The notes beneath the pieces were generated by a model, which worked only from the letters and a program-made list of their open reading frames with translations, was not told where the DNA came from and ran no database searches. A stretch of 64,000 nucleotides of DNA. Source: Crambe crambe. Its lineage: Eukaryota; Porifera; Demospongiae; Poecilosclerida; Crambeidae. The stretch covers positions 5,456,001 through 5,520,000 of the forward strand of contig OZ004592.1 of the NCBI GenBank assembly GCA_963924555.1, read 5' to 3'. Within the stretch, counting starts at the first letter, position 1, and each line of letters starts with the position of its first letter. Positions 42,841-60,526 of this stretch are shown piece by piece. The position numbers were made by a program, and so were the translations under genes.

Positions 42841-45800
42841 TGGTCTTTCCTATACATTCATGTAGAGAAACAAACTAACATTACCTTCCTCTTTAGTGTA
42901 TATGTCTGTGGGGCTACACGATTCTTTCCATTTCATTGAGTGTGGTTGCATTCTGTGTGTGTGTGGTATTGATACAGTGACAGCAATAATAGAGACTTGA
43001 GGGTAAAATAAGCATGGGTTGTCATTGCAGTACATGTGTGCATGTACTATGAGCCATGGTAACTGTTTAAACACAGCAGTTTCAGTTCTTGGCCGAATGT
43101 CTAGCCTACAGGTGTCTACTTTCAATATTATGGTATGGAACATTTCAATCAGATTAATTACAGGGTTAAACCCTTATCGCAAAAACCACAGCTATGCCAC
43201 ATCCACATCAAATGTGCCACATCAGCACCATAAAGATTTATCTGACTGCCAAACTGTAGGTGGTGGCCCAGTCAAGTGGTTCATCCTGATGATATTCCAG
43301 ATAACATCCTGCCCAAGAAGCCAGGAGACTGTATGTTTGTGGTCCGCTTCTGTGGGTCACGTGACTTCTGCTGGACTTATCATGGCAGGACCCTTCCTTA
43401 TATGGGCGGTGCCACTGAGCTGGATGGACTCAAGGGACAGAAGAAGTCCAAGCTTCCTGATAATTACCTCAAAGGTGTGCTGTATTTAGAATTTTTCAGT
43501 AAAGGGTCATAATTGCTTCTTTTTTTATAGCCTGTGAAGAAGCTAAAGATATATACAAAACAAAGCAAGTTGTCCGTGAAGCAAAGGAGGCTGCCCGCCA
43601 AAATAGCAAATTCTATACCAAAATCAAGGTAATACATTTCTAAAGGAGGACTGGCACTTGTTGAATCCCTCTTACTCACGTATTTGGTTGGTTACCTTTT
43701 TTTTTTTTAGACCAACAAATATTTGGTGCCACGTCCACCCCAGAACTTGGAGTCATTGGATTTCCTCCCTTGCCAGTGCACTCCTGAGCATCCGTGTAAC
43801 GAAGACTCCACCTGCGTCAATAGAGCCATTCACATAGAGTGCAACCCCAAAAACTGCCCTGTCGGTGAAAAATGCCAAAATCGACGCATGCAGATGTGCC
43901 AGAATGCCAAAACCGAGCCGTTTCTAACCGCCAATCGAGGCTGGGGTTTGAAAGCTGCTGCTGATCTTTCAACAGGTGACTTTGTGATAGAATATGTCGG
44001 AGAAGTCTTGGATAAAGAGATGTGTCAGGAACGTCTGAAAAAGGCCCATGCTCAGAATAACAATAATTTCTACATGCTGACTCTGGATGCTGGCCTTGTG
44101 ATCGATGCTGGCAGGAAATCCAACCATGCACGCTTCATAAACCACAGCTGTGGTCCCAACTGCGAGACACAAAAATGGAGGGTGAGAGGTGAGCCTCGGA
44201 TTGGGATATTTGCTCGAGAAAACATCCCTGAAGGCACAGAATTGACCTTTGACTATCATCTGGATTCACTTGGCAATGAGAAGAAAAGGTGTTACTGTGG
44301 GAGCAAAAACTGCAGTGGGTTCTTGGGTCTGAGGTCAAATAAAACCGTGCTGGAGGAAGAGCCCAAGAAGCTTAAAGTGAAGAAAAAGAAAAAACTAAAA
44401 CTTCGGCAGCCTATTAAGAAGGAGTTGGCAGACGAAGAAGAAGAGGATAGGCATGATGATGATTGTTTCATCTGCAAAGATGGTGGCGAACTTCTTTTAT
44501 GTGATCGGAAATCGTGCAGCAAGGCCTACCACTTGGAATGCATCAGCCGAAAAGTTGTGCCCCCTAAATCCAAGAAGTGGGAGTGTCCGTGGCATTTTTG
44601 CAGTCGTTGCCAGAAGACTTCCATTGCTTTCTGCTCCACATGTCCAGTTTCTTACTGCAGCAAGCACTCAAAAAACAAGCTCTCGAGTCTGTCGGGCAGC
44701 AGTAGTGACTTGGTGTGTCAAAGTTGTGCTGAGCAAAGCGAATACGATCTGTCTGCCGAGTCTCAGGCTTCAGATGTTGATGAACAGAGGAAAGAAGAAG
44801 TATCTGATGAAGTATCTGAGGATGTAGACATTGAGTCTGAAGTGATGGAGACATCCGATGTGGCATTGTCATCAAAACCCAAATCCTCGAAACAGGGAAA
44901 GTTGGCTTCCACTAAGAAGACGAAGCAGCACAAACAACTCAAATCAGTAGACCGTCAATTATCACCTGGTACTGCTGAGTCGACGTCTGGTCCATTCCAG
45001 AATGGACCTGTTAGCTCCTCGCTAGAACCAGTGGCCAGCAACCATTTTGGGCCCAAGAAAGTTTCTCCACAACCATCTGTACTGCTCCCACAAAATTCTG
45101 CAACTGAAAACCAACCAAGGACAAGCTTGGCTGCTCTTCTTAGCCCCAAACCAACTGGACATCAGAATCCAAGTCTTACACATCCTGGCACGATGGGGAC
45201 TTCTAAATCACTTCGATCCCCTGATCCTAGTAGTAGCCGCAAGTCTTCTGAACCTTGCCAGTCTCCACCTTTAAACACTCCAGAGTCACATGCTAAATCT
45301 CCCTCGGTGTCTAACCTCCCCTCTAATAATTTGGACCCATACAGGGGGACTAACCCTTACTTTGCTAACAATTCGTACCCAGGGAGGTATCCTGATTCCC
45401 AAAGTACATACAGAACTGCTCTAAATCGCTCACCTCTCGTTCGCCATCCACAAAATCATACCCAGTCTTCTGCTCTCGGACACAATTATACGAATCCTGT
45501 CTCCGAGTCTCATTCCGCTCAGCTTCCTGAGGGATTTGCAGCAGCTGCTATGCCTCCACCGGCGTTCCAACAGGGTCAACAACCTCCCCCAGCTTGTAAT
45601 AGCCTCCTCAACCCTGTCTGGTTCATGCCCAGAAGCAATATAGTGAATGGGTTAGATGCTGGTGCAAGCGGTTTCGGATTTCCCACCTATCCTCCTGCCT
45701 TCTTAGGTCATGGTGGACCGATAGGCTTTCCCTATCCAAGTTATTTTGGTGAACAGGTCCCAAACGTCGACTCTTTCAACTTTGGCTTACATCAAACCCC

Positions 45801-45936
45801 GTCTTCCTCTGCCTCGTCATCTTCACCACCTGTTGTCCCTACATCATCGGCCTTCCCCACATCTTCAGCTTTCCCCACAATATTTCCACCCCCTCACCCT
45901 CAAAATAACTTCCTTGCTGCTTGGAAGTACTGTTGA
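40161..45936 (+). CDS. NSD: NSD-family histone H3K36 methyltransferase, 4 coding exons
   Basis: Exons 40161-42757, 43260-43474, 43531-43628 and 43711-45936 are all in frame and give 1711 aa. Order: PWWP1 (IGDLVWCQEARNNKLWWPAM), a long Ser/Arg/Lys-rich linker, a PHD cluster (CSICDCEDTDLLTC onward, then CFVCGKLHGG, CAKCSS, CLECGSLGSLYCC). PWWP2 is split by the first intron (FGVWR joined to WWPSQVVHPDDIP). Then come AWS (CQCTPEHPC to CQNRRMQ), SET (YVGEVLDKE, FINHSCGPNCETQKW, ELTFDYHLDSLG) and post-SET (CYCGSKNCSGFLG). A PHD plus C5HCH (CFICKDGGELLLCDRKSC, then CPWHFCSRCQ) follows, with a Pro/Ser-rich tail. This is the NSD1/2/3 architecture: two PWWPs flanking PHDs, SET, then a last PHD. It is expected to dimethylate H3K36 in the nucleus. 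All SET cofactor and catalytic motifs are present. Confidence 0.93.
42794..42838. repeat. (GA)n microsatellite in NSD intron 1
   Basis: About 22 GA units, 36 bp after the donor of coding exon 1. Confidence 0.9.
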
Positions 45937-46336
45937 GTCTCTTTTTCATGCAATCGTTTTATCATACATCATACATCGTTGATACAGTTATTTTACAATA
46001 GCTCTTTTTCTCGTACATTCAGTTTTCATTTTATTCCTTCATGCATATTCCCCCCAGCTCTTTTACAGTAATATTCACCTTTAGCCTTCTAATCAGCTGA
46101 CAATCAATACCTTTTCTATATTATTATAATTTTTGTTTTTGCTGTTTTTCCTCTATTCAGTATCACTGTAGTCTTCACAGACAATACTTGTAGCTGCACA
46201 CTTTATTCCATACATGTAACACATAATAAATATACATCAGTTTCTAATGGTAACGAAATATAATGATTGCAAACGATAATAATTATTGATAATTATGTCA
46301 ACAATGAATTTGTAGTGCCTTGTGTGGTGGTGGATT
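45937..46336. other. Convergent 3' region of NSD and the sulfotransferase
   Basis: 400 bp between the two stop codons on opposite strands, AT-rich. AATAAA at about 46,226 could serve NSD. Nothing else is recognised. Confidence 0.5.
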
Positions 46337-47398
46337 CTACCATGAGTTGATGGAGTATCTCTTGAAGAATTGGTGGTCATGAATCAGCTTCTCGACTGCG
46401 TGTTGTCCCTCTTTGGTCCAGTGAATAACATTTCTGGATCTATGGGGTACATGAAATGCAGCGTCACTACACATCTTCAAATATCTCTTCGAGCACTTCA
46501 CACCCAGAAAGGAGCAGATTGCCTTCATGGTCCTATTTGTGCTTTGGATAAAGTCTGCATGATGGACTTCAAGTGTTTCCAACTTGTGCACACTGATCAA
46601 CTCATCCACAGCTGTTGCTTCTAAATTCAGTGCATCCGTAGCTTGTTTTAAGTGACGTTTGTTATTGATTTGATTATCGGGAGTGAAATTTGCCTTTCTC
46701 CCTTTGTCTTCAGAGAAACGGTAGAGAAGCCTCGTGGCTATCATGTCATATGGATTTCTGATAACATGCAAGGCTTTGACAGGGACTTGAACAGTGTGCG
46801 AGAGATCACCAAGAGCCTTGATGAAGTCACTAGGCAGGTTTTGATAGGTACGCGATGTTATTCCAGCACTCTTATCACCGATAACTCTCAGCTTTCTGAA
46901 TCTTCCATGCCAAGAAGCAGAGGATTTCATCTTCAGATTATACCCTTTCTTATTGAATGTGCTCTTTGAGCTTCTCCAACCTTGCTTCGATTGGACTATG
47001 CTGTTCTGGTAAAGTACATTGTACAAGACTGTCCTGTTCAACAATTGTCCGTACGTCATTGATTTGACTAGTTTTGCAAACAGATTGTATTCATGTGCCA
47101 AAATGATATCTGAATGTGCATCAAGACAACTGGCAATAATACTGTGACCACTTCTTGCATATCCAACAAAGAACAGGAAAGTTTCGACTTGATTTATGGC
47201 TGACTCGTTCAAAATAGGAAGATAGTTTTTTATGAACTGTATAGGCTTGTGCTTCTTAATATGACTAGAATAGCGTTGTGAAGGAAGATTCTTGTAGCTA
47301 TGGAGGTCCAGTAACAGAGTGTATCCCAACAGAAAAACGATGGTGATGAGAGATAAAGTGAATATTCTGCCGAGGGTACAGCGAGCCATTGTTTGCAC
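46337..47398 (-). CDS. Type II membrane sulfotransferase (Golgi type), single exon
   Basis: 353 aa. A short cytoplasmic N-terminus is followed by one signal-anchor helix (about 11-30, FTLSLITIVFLLGYTLLL), then a luminal catalytic domain. The 5'-phosphosulfate loop is FVGYARSGHSIIAS (about residue 77-90) and the 3'-phosphate motif is HVIRNPYDMIATR (about 212-224), both needed to bind PAPS. NxS/T sites support a luminal location. The acceptor (glycan or other) cannot be told; it resembles uncharacterised marine invertebrate sulfotransferases more than the cytosolic SULT family. The second Met (MARC, three codons in) is an alternative start. Confidence 0.85.
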   Translation of the reverse strand: MQTMARCTLGRIFTLSLITIVFLLGYTLLLDLHSYKNLPSQRYSSHIKKHKPIQFIKNYLPILNESAINQVETFLFFVGYARSGHSIIASCLDAHSDIILAHEYNLFAKLVKSMTYGQLLNRTVLYNVLYQNSIVQSKQGWRSSKSTFNKKGYNLKMKSSASWHGRFRKLRVIGDKSAGITSRTYQNLPSDFIKALGDLSHTVQVPVKALHVIRNPYDMIATRLLYRFSEDKGRKANFTPDNQINNKRHLKQATDALNLEATAVDELISVHKLETLEVHHADFIQSTNRTMKAICSFLGVKCSKRYLKMCSDAAFHVPHRSRNVIHWTKEGQHAVEKLIHDHQFFKRYSINSW

Positions 47399-47509
47399 GT
47401 GTCCTATGGTAAAGGGTCGCTATCAATTGTTTCCAATTGATGCGCACCGTAACCAGCTGGCCCGGCAGCTCAGGTAAAGGGTGACAAAAGGAAGACAGTG
47501 CAGGCAGTT
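47399..47509. promoter_or_regulatory. Divergent promoter region of the sulfotransferase and ARMH3
   Basis: Only 111 bp separate the two start codons, so the core promoters must overlap or be shared. It contains an inverted CAATTG-TTTCC-CAATTG motif (about 47,424-47,440). No TATA box was seen. Confidence 0.5.
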
Positions 47510-53666
<6,157 letters not shown>

Positions 53667-53934
53667 TAATCGGCTACTGGCTAGCTAGTTACATGGAGAG
53701 CAATTTTATATTCAATGTGTCTGTAAAGTACAGCTAGCTATTATGGCTTCTAACATGATTTTTTTCAATTACAATTCCGTATGCCATCAGCGAATAGGTA
53801 ATCCAGTTACTGCCAATTGTTGACTCAAACAAGTTGTTATTCTTATACTGTTGTTATTTTAAATAGTTAGTAAATGAGTCTTGGTGATCAAAGTGTTACT
53901 AGCTACTATTATCAAAAAGCAGTATGCAAGTCCT

Positions 53935-54977
53935 TTATGCTACTGTTTCATAATATGGTTCTTCTTCTGTTTTATTCTTCATCTTATTAGGTTGTAGTTC
54001 AAGAGCTGTATCGTAATGATTAGGATCATCCTTTGATTCTAAGTTTTCCCTTGGAAAAACTAAACCATAGGCAGGATTATTCTTGCAATCATTGTCTTTC
54101 AGTGAATGTCTTCTCCTTTTCACGACAAGTATGCACATGACTGAAGTAGTGGCAATAGCAACTACTAATGCTGATCCCACAACTGCTGCTATTATTACAA
54201 TGGTAGTACTGAAGCTCATATTCATGTTGAGTCCAGTAATGGTTAGGGTAGGAACAGGCTGTGAAGTAGCATTATCTGGTCCATTTTCATGGGAGGCTAG
54301 CTGGAAAGACATTACTTTAGGAGTGACTATGGTGCTGGGAGGTGTGCTCTGTGATTCTGAGGAAGTGATTATGGTGGTGCTGGGAAGCTCTGTAACGATT
54401 GACACGGAGTTTGTTGGCTCTACTGCAGCACAGTTGAGATCAGCCTTTTCATCAGTGGTGTAACACACTACTATTATAGCATAAGGGCAAACAGAGCCTA
54501 ATAAACTCTGCTTTATGCAATTACTTGGGCTGTTCTCTGCTCCATCGCAATCTATTCCTGTAGTACTAGCATCAGGAGACTCCACTCCTGTTCTTTGTTC
54601 ATTGACTGCACCTGCAAAATTAAAAGAGTAGAAAACAGCTGGATAAAATTTTTGAATGCAAGAAGCTTTAGTAGCTAGCAAAAGAGTTAGGGGTAGCTGA
54701 ACATACCTTTACTGGAATAGTTTAGCGATCTGCAGACAACTTTTGCATCGGACATAGTCCAGTTAGTGTCGCAGAGGTTCTTCCATCTATTATCCTCGCA
54801 TACTTGCACTCTACCTTCTATGGTTCCACAAGTTGAGTTAGCTCGCACCCCATCAGCATCCAGTCGGACAGAGCCGTTCTGACTGGACTGACACACACTA
54901 CTAATGTCATCTTTTTTCATTTCTACCGTGCAGTAACCGGTAAACAGTCCTAAGACGATAAGACCCAATGCAGCCAT
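53935..54977 (-). CDS. Single-SRCR type I membrane receptor, copy 1, two exons
   Basis: Exons 54977-54707 and 54611-53935 (95-bp GT-AG intron) give 315 aa. A signal peptide (MAALGLIVLGLFTGYCTV) is followed by one scavenger-receptor Cys-rich domain split by the intron: GRVQVCEDNRWKNLCD, then DAKVVCRSLNYSSKG, then CDGAENSPSNC in exon 2. A Ser/Thr/Pro-rich stalk, a transmembrane helix (TIVIIAAVVGSALVVAIATT), a basic stop (KRRR) and a 65-residue cytoplasmic tail ending EEPYYETVA follow. Tyr-containing motifs (NPAYG, NHYDTA, EEPYYET) could be phosphorylation or endocytic signals. SRCR proteins are abundant in sponges and often bind ligands or microbes; the ligand is not known here. The gene lies on the opposite strand, tail to tail with ARMH3. 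Confidence 0.88.
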
Positions 54978-55199
54978 TTTTCTATTTTATCGTTATCTAG
55001 ACTAATAAAGGTGCATCCACCAACTGTAGGAATTATTATACAGAGCCTTCTTCTTTGGATTCGGAGAAGCCTCCGGGATTCCCCCTTACTTATGCTATTG
55101 TACTGACGAAAAGGCTAGGATCTCTAGCACAATCTGAATCAAAGAACACGCCCAGTATATTGGATACACTGCACCATAGATATAAGAGGTTTTACGGGA

Positions 55200-56270
55200 T
55201 TGGAAACGCCCAATGAACTGCACAACCGTGGCGCGTTGACAGATGCGCACGCGCATGCAGTCAAGGAACAGGCCCTCCCTCCAGTTGCCTCTGCCAAGTG
55301 CCTAGGATATTGGTGGTCCTGGGACCTGTCAGCAAACAAGTCAATCGACACTGCAATTGGACGGGCAAGAAGTAGCTTCTTCGCATTTGGAGCAATGGGT
55401 GGTTTCCAGGGAAAGCTAAATCCTCTCTCTGGTAGAGCCATCTTCGAAACTTGTGTCGTCCCAGTCCTGCTATTTGGGAGTGAAAACTGGTACTTGACTG
55501 AATCTCTATTGGATAAGCTTGAATCTTTCCAAGCTGAGATCGGCCGTCGAATCTTGAAACTGCCCCGACATCACTCTGGCAGGGCTACTAGACTCGCTCT
55601 GGAGTGGCCCTCAATGACAGCACGCATACTACAGCGGAAACTCCTCTTCATCCAACGTGCATCCACAAATGAAGAGTCCCTCGGTCATCTATTTCTCACT
55701 CATCTCATGGGAGACACACCCAGTGAAGTTCCACTTCAGATTGTAGAGGGGTCCCAGTTTCTTGAATCTCGTCTGGGTTTGGATGGTTTGGTGAAGAAGA
55801 CCCTAGGGATGATGTGTTCTACAGCTGAGCTGAAGAGTGAAGTGACTAATAGAGACATGGAACTGCTACTATCATCCTGTCAAGAGCACACGAGTACCAG
55901 AATAGCAGCTGCGGTTGCTAAGGAGTCTAGCTGGATAAAACTCTGGGACGCAGCCCTGGATAGAGGCACAGCCGGCACCACTGCCTTACAGAACCTGTAT
56001 AGGGAGCTGACCAGGCCCTCATATGGTTCCAGCCCTTGCCCTCGATGTGATGTGTCAGATTTGGAGGGCAATTCGTACTTTGAACACTATATCACAACTC
56101 ACTCCTCCCTCATGAATGTGGACAGGATCCTCTCTGCTCTGTCATCATCAGAACCTGACTTATCACTTGTTATAAATCATTTTTATGTTACACCTGAGTA
56201 GCCTCCCTCACTCACTTGACATTCTTTTTTCCCCGTTTATTTTGCATATGCCCTTTGGGCTTTACATTGC

Positions 56271-56304
<34 letters not shown>
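55200..56304 (+). pseudogene. 5'-truncated non-LTR retrotransposon (reverse transcriptase C-terminal part)
   Basis: Open frame to 56,201 (333 codons from a chance ATG). It reads KCLGYWWSWDLSANKSIDTA, then VVPVLLFGSENWYLTESLLD and GRRILKLPRHHSGRATRLAL, then a CPRCD-x-H finger near the C-terminus. This is the part downstream of the catalytic domain in LINE-type elements. The YxDD active site is absent because of 5' truncation. The 3' end is a (GATT)n tail (56,269-56,304), as in CR1/L2-like elements. It inserted just inside the left end of the 2.3-kb element. Confidence 0.75.
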
Positions 56305-57323
56305 AATTATATTAATCGTTGTGAAAAGAGATCAATATTCACTCCTTTCAAGGCAGTTAAAGTGATATTCTGCCCCTACAGCTCACAGAATAGTACAAGT
56401 AAGCTAAGGGGAAGGTATTGAAGAAGTGAAGAGTCAGAGAGTTGAAGTTGGAGAGTCTGAGGAAGGAAGTTATTAATTATTCATAACTTTTTTCCTTGTA
56501 ATTATAACTATGAGTACCTATCATTGCTCATTATACATTAATTTTATGTGATTGATTTGAAAGAAAGGCCAGAATGACTTTTGGTATTAAAATTAGACAT
56601 AAATTCATCATTATTATAGCTAGATAATTTTGCCCCAAAGTTATCCGCCAGTTTCTGCTCAGTTCTCCCTCATCAGCATTATTGCAATACTTCCAGCTTT
56701 TGGCTGTTGGAGTTTGACACCATCCACCTCAAGAATTCGGCTCAGTCAGCTGTCCTGTGGACCCTATGGATATTAGGGGGGAAATATAGTAAGCTTGCCA
56801 TCTCCATAGGATGACTATTGTATAGAAAACGAATGCACCAATTCCATTTACTGTTCTATCCTTTCCCTGAAATAACTAATACAGTTTCAATATTGTTAAT
56901 CTATTTCTTGGGAGAGGGATTACAGTTTTAACACCACTTGCAAATGCTAGAGACAATATATGTCAGCTAATACAAAAACCAACATTACTATTCCATGTAG
57001 CTAAAGTTTACATGCCTTTTGATCAGAAAATGGGCAACAGCAATTGATTCCATCAAGCGTGAGAGGGATTACAGTCCCATTAACCACTACAGTAGTATTT
57101 GTAGGAATAAACTTGAAAATCTGAGCTGAAATTTATTTCATACAGTAAATCTATGCCCTAGTGTATTATAGTATCATTGGCATAAGTCTTACCTCACGGA
57201 TCTTGTCAGAACAGCAACTTTGACAAAAGTGCTATGTCATTCAGCTGTCAACGCGCCTCGGTTGTTAGTTGCTAACGAGAGCACGTGATCCGTTTCCAAT
57301 CCCGCGCGTAAACATCTTACATA

Positions 57324-57475
57324 CAGTGGATTGCAGGTTGCTTGACACTAGTACTTCAGCCAGCAAGGTCACATGGACCAATCAGATTCATGCTGACATC
57401 ATTGCCTGCAAATCTGATTGGTCCATGTGACCTCCGTGGCTGAAGTACTAGTGTCAAGCAACCTGCAATCCACTG
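57324..57475. mobile_element. 152-bp foldback MITE with TA target duplication
   Basis: CAGTGGATTGCAGGTTGC at the left is mirrored at the right. Arms of about 65 bp (including ACTAGTACTTCAGCC and GGTCACATGGACCAATCAGA) enclose a loop of roughly 20 bp. TA lies on both sides. It sits in the right inverted end of the larger element. RNA of this segment would form a long hairpin. Confidence 0.85.
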
Positions 57476-57535
57476 TATATCTATGACTGCACTGCTAATA
57501 TCACGCATGCGCAAGTGACCTACCAATTGAAATAG

Positions 57536-57854
57536 CTCTTTTTTTTTCCGTCTAGAGAGGGGGGGAGAGTTGGGAGGCGATGTAGCCATAAACAGGCGTT
57601 GCCACGCCACAGGGCGATGGCTAGTCTACCAAAGAGGTGCTTGGAAGAGTTGGAGGAATCTGTAGTACCCACTCTGTCTACGATGGCCTTGCCATGCCAA
57701 TGGAGCGAACAGTTTGAATTGTGTCGTCAGTGGTAGCAGAAACAATGCAGTTTCATAGTTCATATTTCAATGCAAATAGTTCATAGTTCATATTTCAATG
57801 CAAATAGCATTGAAATAGCATTGAAACTGTGGGATCGAAACAGCATTGAAATAG
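57536..57854 (-). mobile_element. LINE 3'-end insertion with 10-bp target duplication
   Basis: ATTGAAATAG occurs at 57,526-57,535 and 57,845-57,854, and the paralogous site near 61,793-61,803 has it once. On the minus strand the insert ends in CTCTCTAGACGG plus an A-run, like the neighbouring minus-strand LINE fragment. It also contains short repeats of CATATTTCAATGCAAATAG. Confidence 0.6.
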
Positions 57855-57880
57855 CCGCCATGCGCACTCGTGTCCCACAA

Positions 57881-58380
57881 TTTTTTATTTTTTATTTTTT
57901 ATTTTTTAAATAATGGAATTCGATTATACACAGACAAACAAACAAGTCCAAGTCATGGCACTCCGTCTAGAGAGGGGGGGATTGTGTCTTTGTCACAATC
58001 CCCCGTCAATTGTGTCGTCAGTTGTGTCACAATTGTGTCGTCAATTGTGTCACAATTGTGTCGTCAGCAAGGCCCCCTAATGTTTCTGCTACCAGAGGAA
58101 TGAAGTGCAAGCCTGCCGAGCGGCAAGCTGATAAAGAGGATGCTAGCTTGCGGTTCACTCCCACCTGAAGGGCATGGCCTGGGGTGAAGGAGGCTTCATT
58201 TAGAGTCTGCTGCTGCAGGGGGCTGATTACATGGACATCCAGAGCTGCAGGACGGCCCACTTTCCAATTGGGTAGAAGGATATCAGCTGGGCGAGAGAGG
58301 GAGCTGGCAAGGAGGCCAGGGGTCTCCTTGGAAGGGGCCAAGGCTGCAGACGTAGACTGGGCTGCAGAGAAGACCACAAT
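57881..58380 (-). pseudogene. LINE fragment with C-terminal ORF part (58,027-58,386)
   Basis: The minus-strand frame reads LSRPADILLPNWKVGRPAAL, then DVHVISPLQQQTL, FTPGHALQVGVNRKLASSL and GLHFIPLVAETLGG. I recognise this as the extreme C-terminal domain found in many invertebrate and fish non-LTR retrotransposon ORFs (RPAD-LPNW-GR-AA-DV-V-SPLQ). The 3' tail is an A-rich repeat (57,881-57,910). CCACAAT at 57,875-57,881 and 58,374-58,380 could be the target duplication. A short tandem repeat of GTGTCGTCAATTGTGTCACA lies at 58,010-58,070. Confidence 0.6.
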
Positions 58381-58386
58381 ACGCAT

Positions 58387-58608
58387 GCGCAGTGAAAGTT
58401 CCGTTCCGTCATAAGCCCCGTTAAAGAAAATTTGTCGGGGGAATGGTAAGTCTTAGGTTTGTGCTTATTATCTAGTTTTGTGAGTAGAATCATCCTTCTT
58501 TTATAGAATGAGTGGCATTAGATGCATGTTACTGCATTAATGGTGAAGATATAAACAAATTACTTAGAGCACTCATGGGAGGAAGGAAGCATCGGCTATG
58601 TACGGCTA
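58387..58608. other. Spacer between duplicated segments
   Basis: It begins with a copy of the ACGCATGCGCAGTGAAAGTT-CCGTTCCG repeat and has no gene I can support. Confidence 0.4.
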
Positions 58609-58678
58609 TGTTGGGTAATTGACATGATTAGCATAATATATAATATACACACATATGTTGTTGTTGTTGTTTTTTTTA

Positions 58679-60305
58679 TTTTTTTTCCCATGCTTTTGAT
58701 TTTTTGTCCACTCATCTCTCAAAGACTTTCCCCCTTGAACTTTACAGGTAGAAATAAATAAACAACAAACTCCCTTTTTACTTTTAGCTACAATCCATTT
58801 TTGAAAGTATAACAATAATCATAATCATTATGGGGATTCTCTTTGATCTTTTTGCTTGTTTTGGATGCTAGCAAAACTGTAGGAGTCATACACAGGATTT
58901 TGTGTTATCAGAAGAGATGTAAGATTCGGCTGGCTTATAGCTGGAAGACATTATGGAATGGTACATAATTACAGTTCTATATCCTTGATATGCAAGCCAC
59001 ATACTCATTAGTAAATCAGACACAATACAGTGGAACCTCTGATGAAGGACACTCTGAAAGAGGATAAAACCTCTCAACAAAGGACAGCCTAAAAGTACAT
59101 ACATACCTTTTGTATATACACTCTATACGAGATAACCACCTAAAGAGGACAACCTCTCTACAAAGGACAAAAGGCTAGGTCCCAACTATCTGGATGTTCC
59201 ACTATAATTAGTAACTTTTATGCATAGTTGTTGGGCATGTTATTAAATTGCTTATTTTACTCCAAGCTCTTATAAGTGTTCTCAAGTTTTTCACGACATC
59301 AGAAGCTTTGCTCTTGCCGAATTACAACATCTTCATAGTGGCAGATGAGGTCTGTGTAGGATTAAATATGTGTACAAAGCTTCAATTACATTTGTATTGA
59401 TCAGATTTTGAAGATATTGAATCTCTTCATTACATATGGAGACACTTTCCTCCCTAATCCAGCAACTTATGATGAACTCTACTATGAATTGATCAGAGTC
59501 AGCAAAGTTTTCGATGATCTCTATACCATTGGTATGTTTATACTCTAGCATAGCACTGATATGGTTATTACATGTGAGATGAGTAGGTCTGAGATACACC
59601 TCTCCTGGCAATGCGTACACTGAAGCTGCAACTCATTTTGTGACCAATGTGGTGAACATACGTTCTATTGCTACACATTTCAAGCCAAAGATTGATGCCT
59701 GGGTGGCTACTAACCAAGTCATCTCAATAACACCAGAACAGGTATATTAAATGGAATACATAGCTACTATGTTGGCTATGGCTGTAGTAACATGAATGCA
59801 TGTTTATTTTTTCCATGGAAGTAGTATACTTTCAGCTACTACTGACCCCAAAGATGATCATTTGAAGGTTCTTGAAGTCTTTGGCTATGGCTATAATGAT
59901 AGCATGTTTATTTTCTTTGTGAAAGTATATTTCAGCTTTCAGCCACTACTGACCCCAATTAGCCAATACAATTATTTAAAGGTTCTTGAAGTCGTTAGGA
60001 GTAACTACGACACTCTTACCCTCAAGCTGCAAGACAGTCTTGATCATTTTGAGAAGTATGCAGAAAAAGCAAAGGAAAGCAGTTTCTTCACCCAGCTTGT
60101 AAGTCCATGCAGGCATGCGGCCCAAGTTAACCCCACCTAATAATCTACACATACCACATAGCTATTATCTTGAATGTTAGTATTTATTCAGGTGTTATTA
60201 TAACTATGCCACTAGGTTCGATCAGTGGTGTTTGAAGTCAGGAACAATGTAACTTTATCCAGTCTCCAACAAATGAGTGTACTCAATGAACTTTCAGTTT
60301 CTTAG
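58679..60305 (+). pseudogene. Partial ARMH3 copy (exons 18-24)
   Basis: Exon equivalents: 18 (acceptor and first codons deleted, ends about 58,747), 19 at 58872-58960, 20 at 59267-59349, 21 at 59405-59531, 22 at 59587-59741, 23 at 59982-60098, 24 at 60216-60305. Exons 19-24 keep open frames and splice sites, but there is no promoter, no exon 1-17 and exon 18 lacks its acceptor. An independent protein is unlikely. It could be used only by read-through from the upstream gene. The pogo-like MITE is at 59,028-59,204. Confidence 0.85.
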
Positions 60306-60526
60306 TAATCGGCTACTGGCTAGCTAGTTACATGGAGAGCAATTTTATATTCAATGTGTCTGTAAAGTACAGCTAGCTATTATGGCTTCTAACATGATTT
60401 TTTTCAATTACAATTCCGTATGCCATCAGCGAATAGGTAATCCAGCCACTGCCAATTGTTGACTCAAACAAGTTGTTATTCTTATACTGTTATTTTAAAT
60501 AGTTAGTAAATGAGTCTGCAAGTCCT

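Larger units (their letters stand above)
55175..57485. mobile_element. 2.3-kb insertion with inverted ends and 7-bp target duplication; contains nested LINE and MITE
   Basis: ACTGCAC flanks both ends (55,168-55,174 and 57,486-57,492), and the second duplicated copy has one uninterrupted site near 61,758. The ends are inverted: CATAGATATAAGAGG on the left. The right end, once the MITE at 57,324-57,475 is ignored, reads reversed as CATAGATATGTAAGATG. The match extends to GGATTGGAAACG, about 30 bp in all. The interior between the nested elements (56,310-57,300) shows no gene I can name. Confidence 0.7.

Noticed and set aside
58679-60305. Second functional ARMH3 gene
   Set aside because: Only exons 18-24 are present, the exon 18 acceptor is deleted and there is no 5' half.
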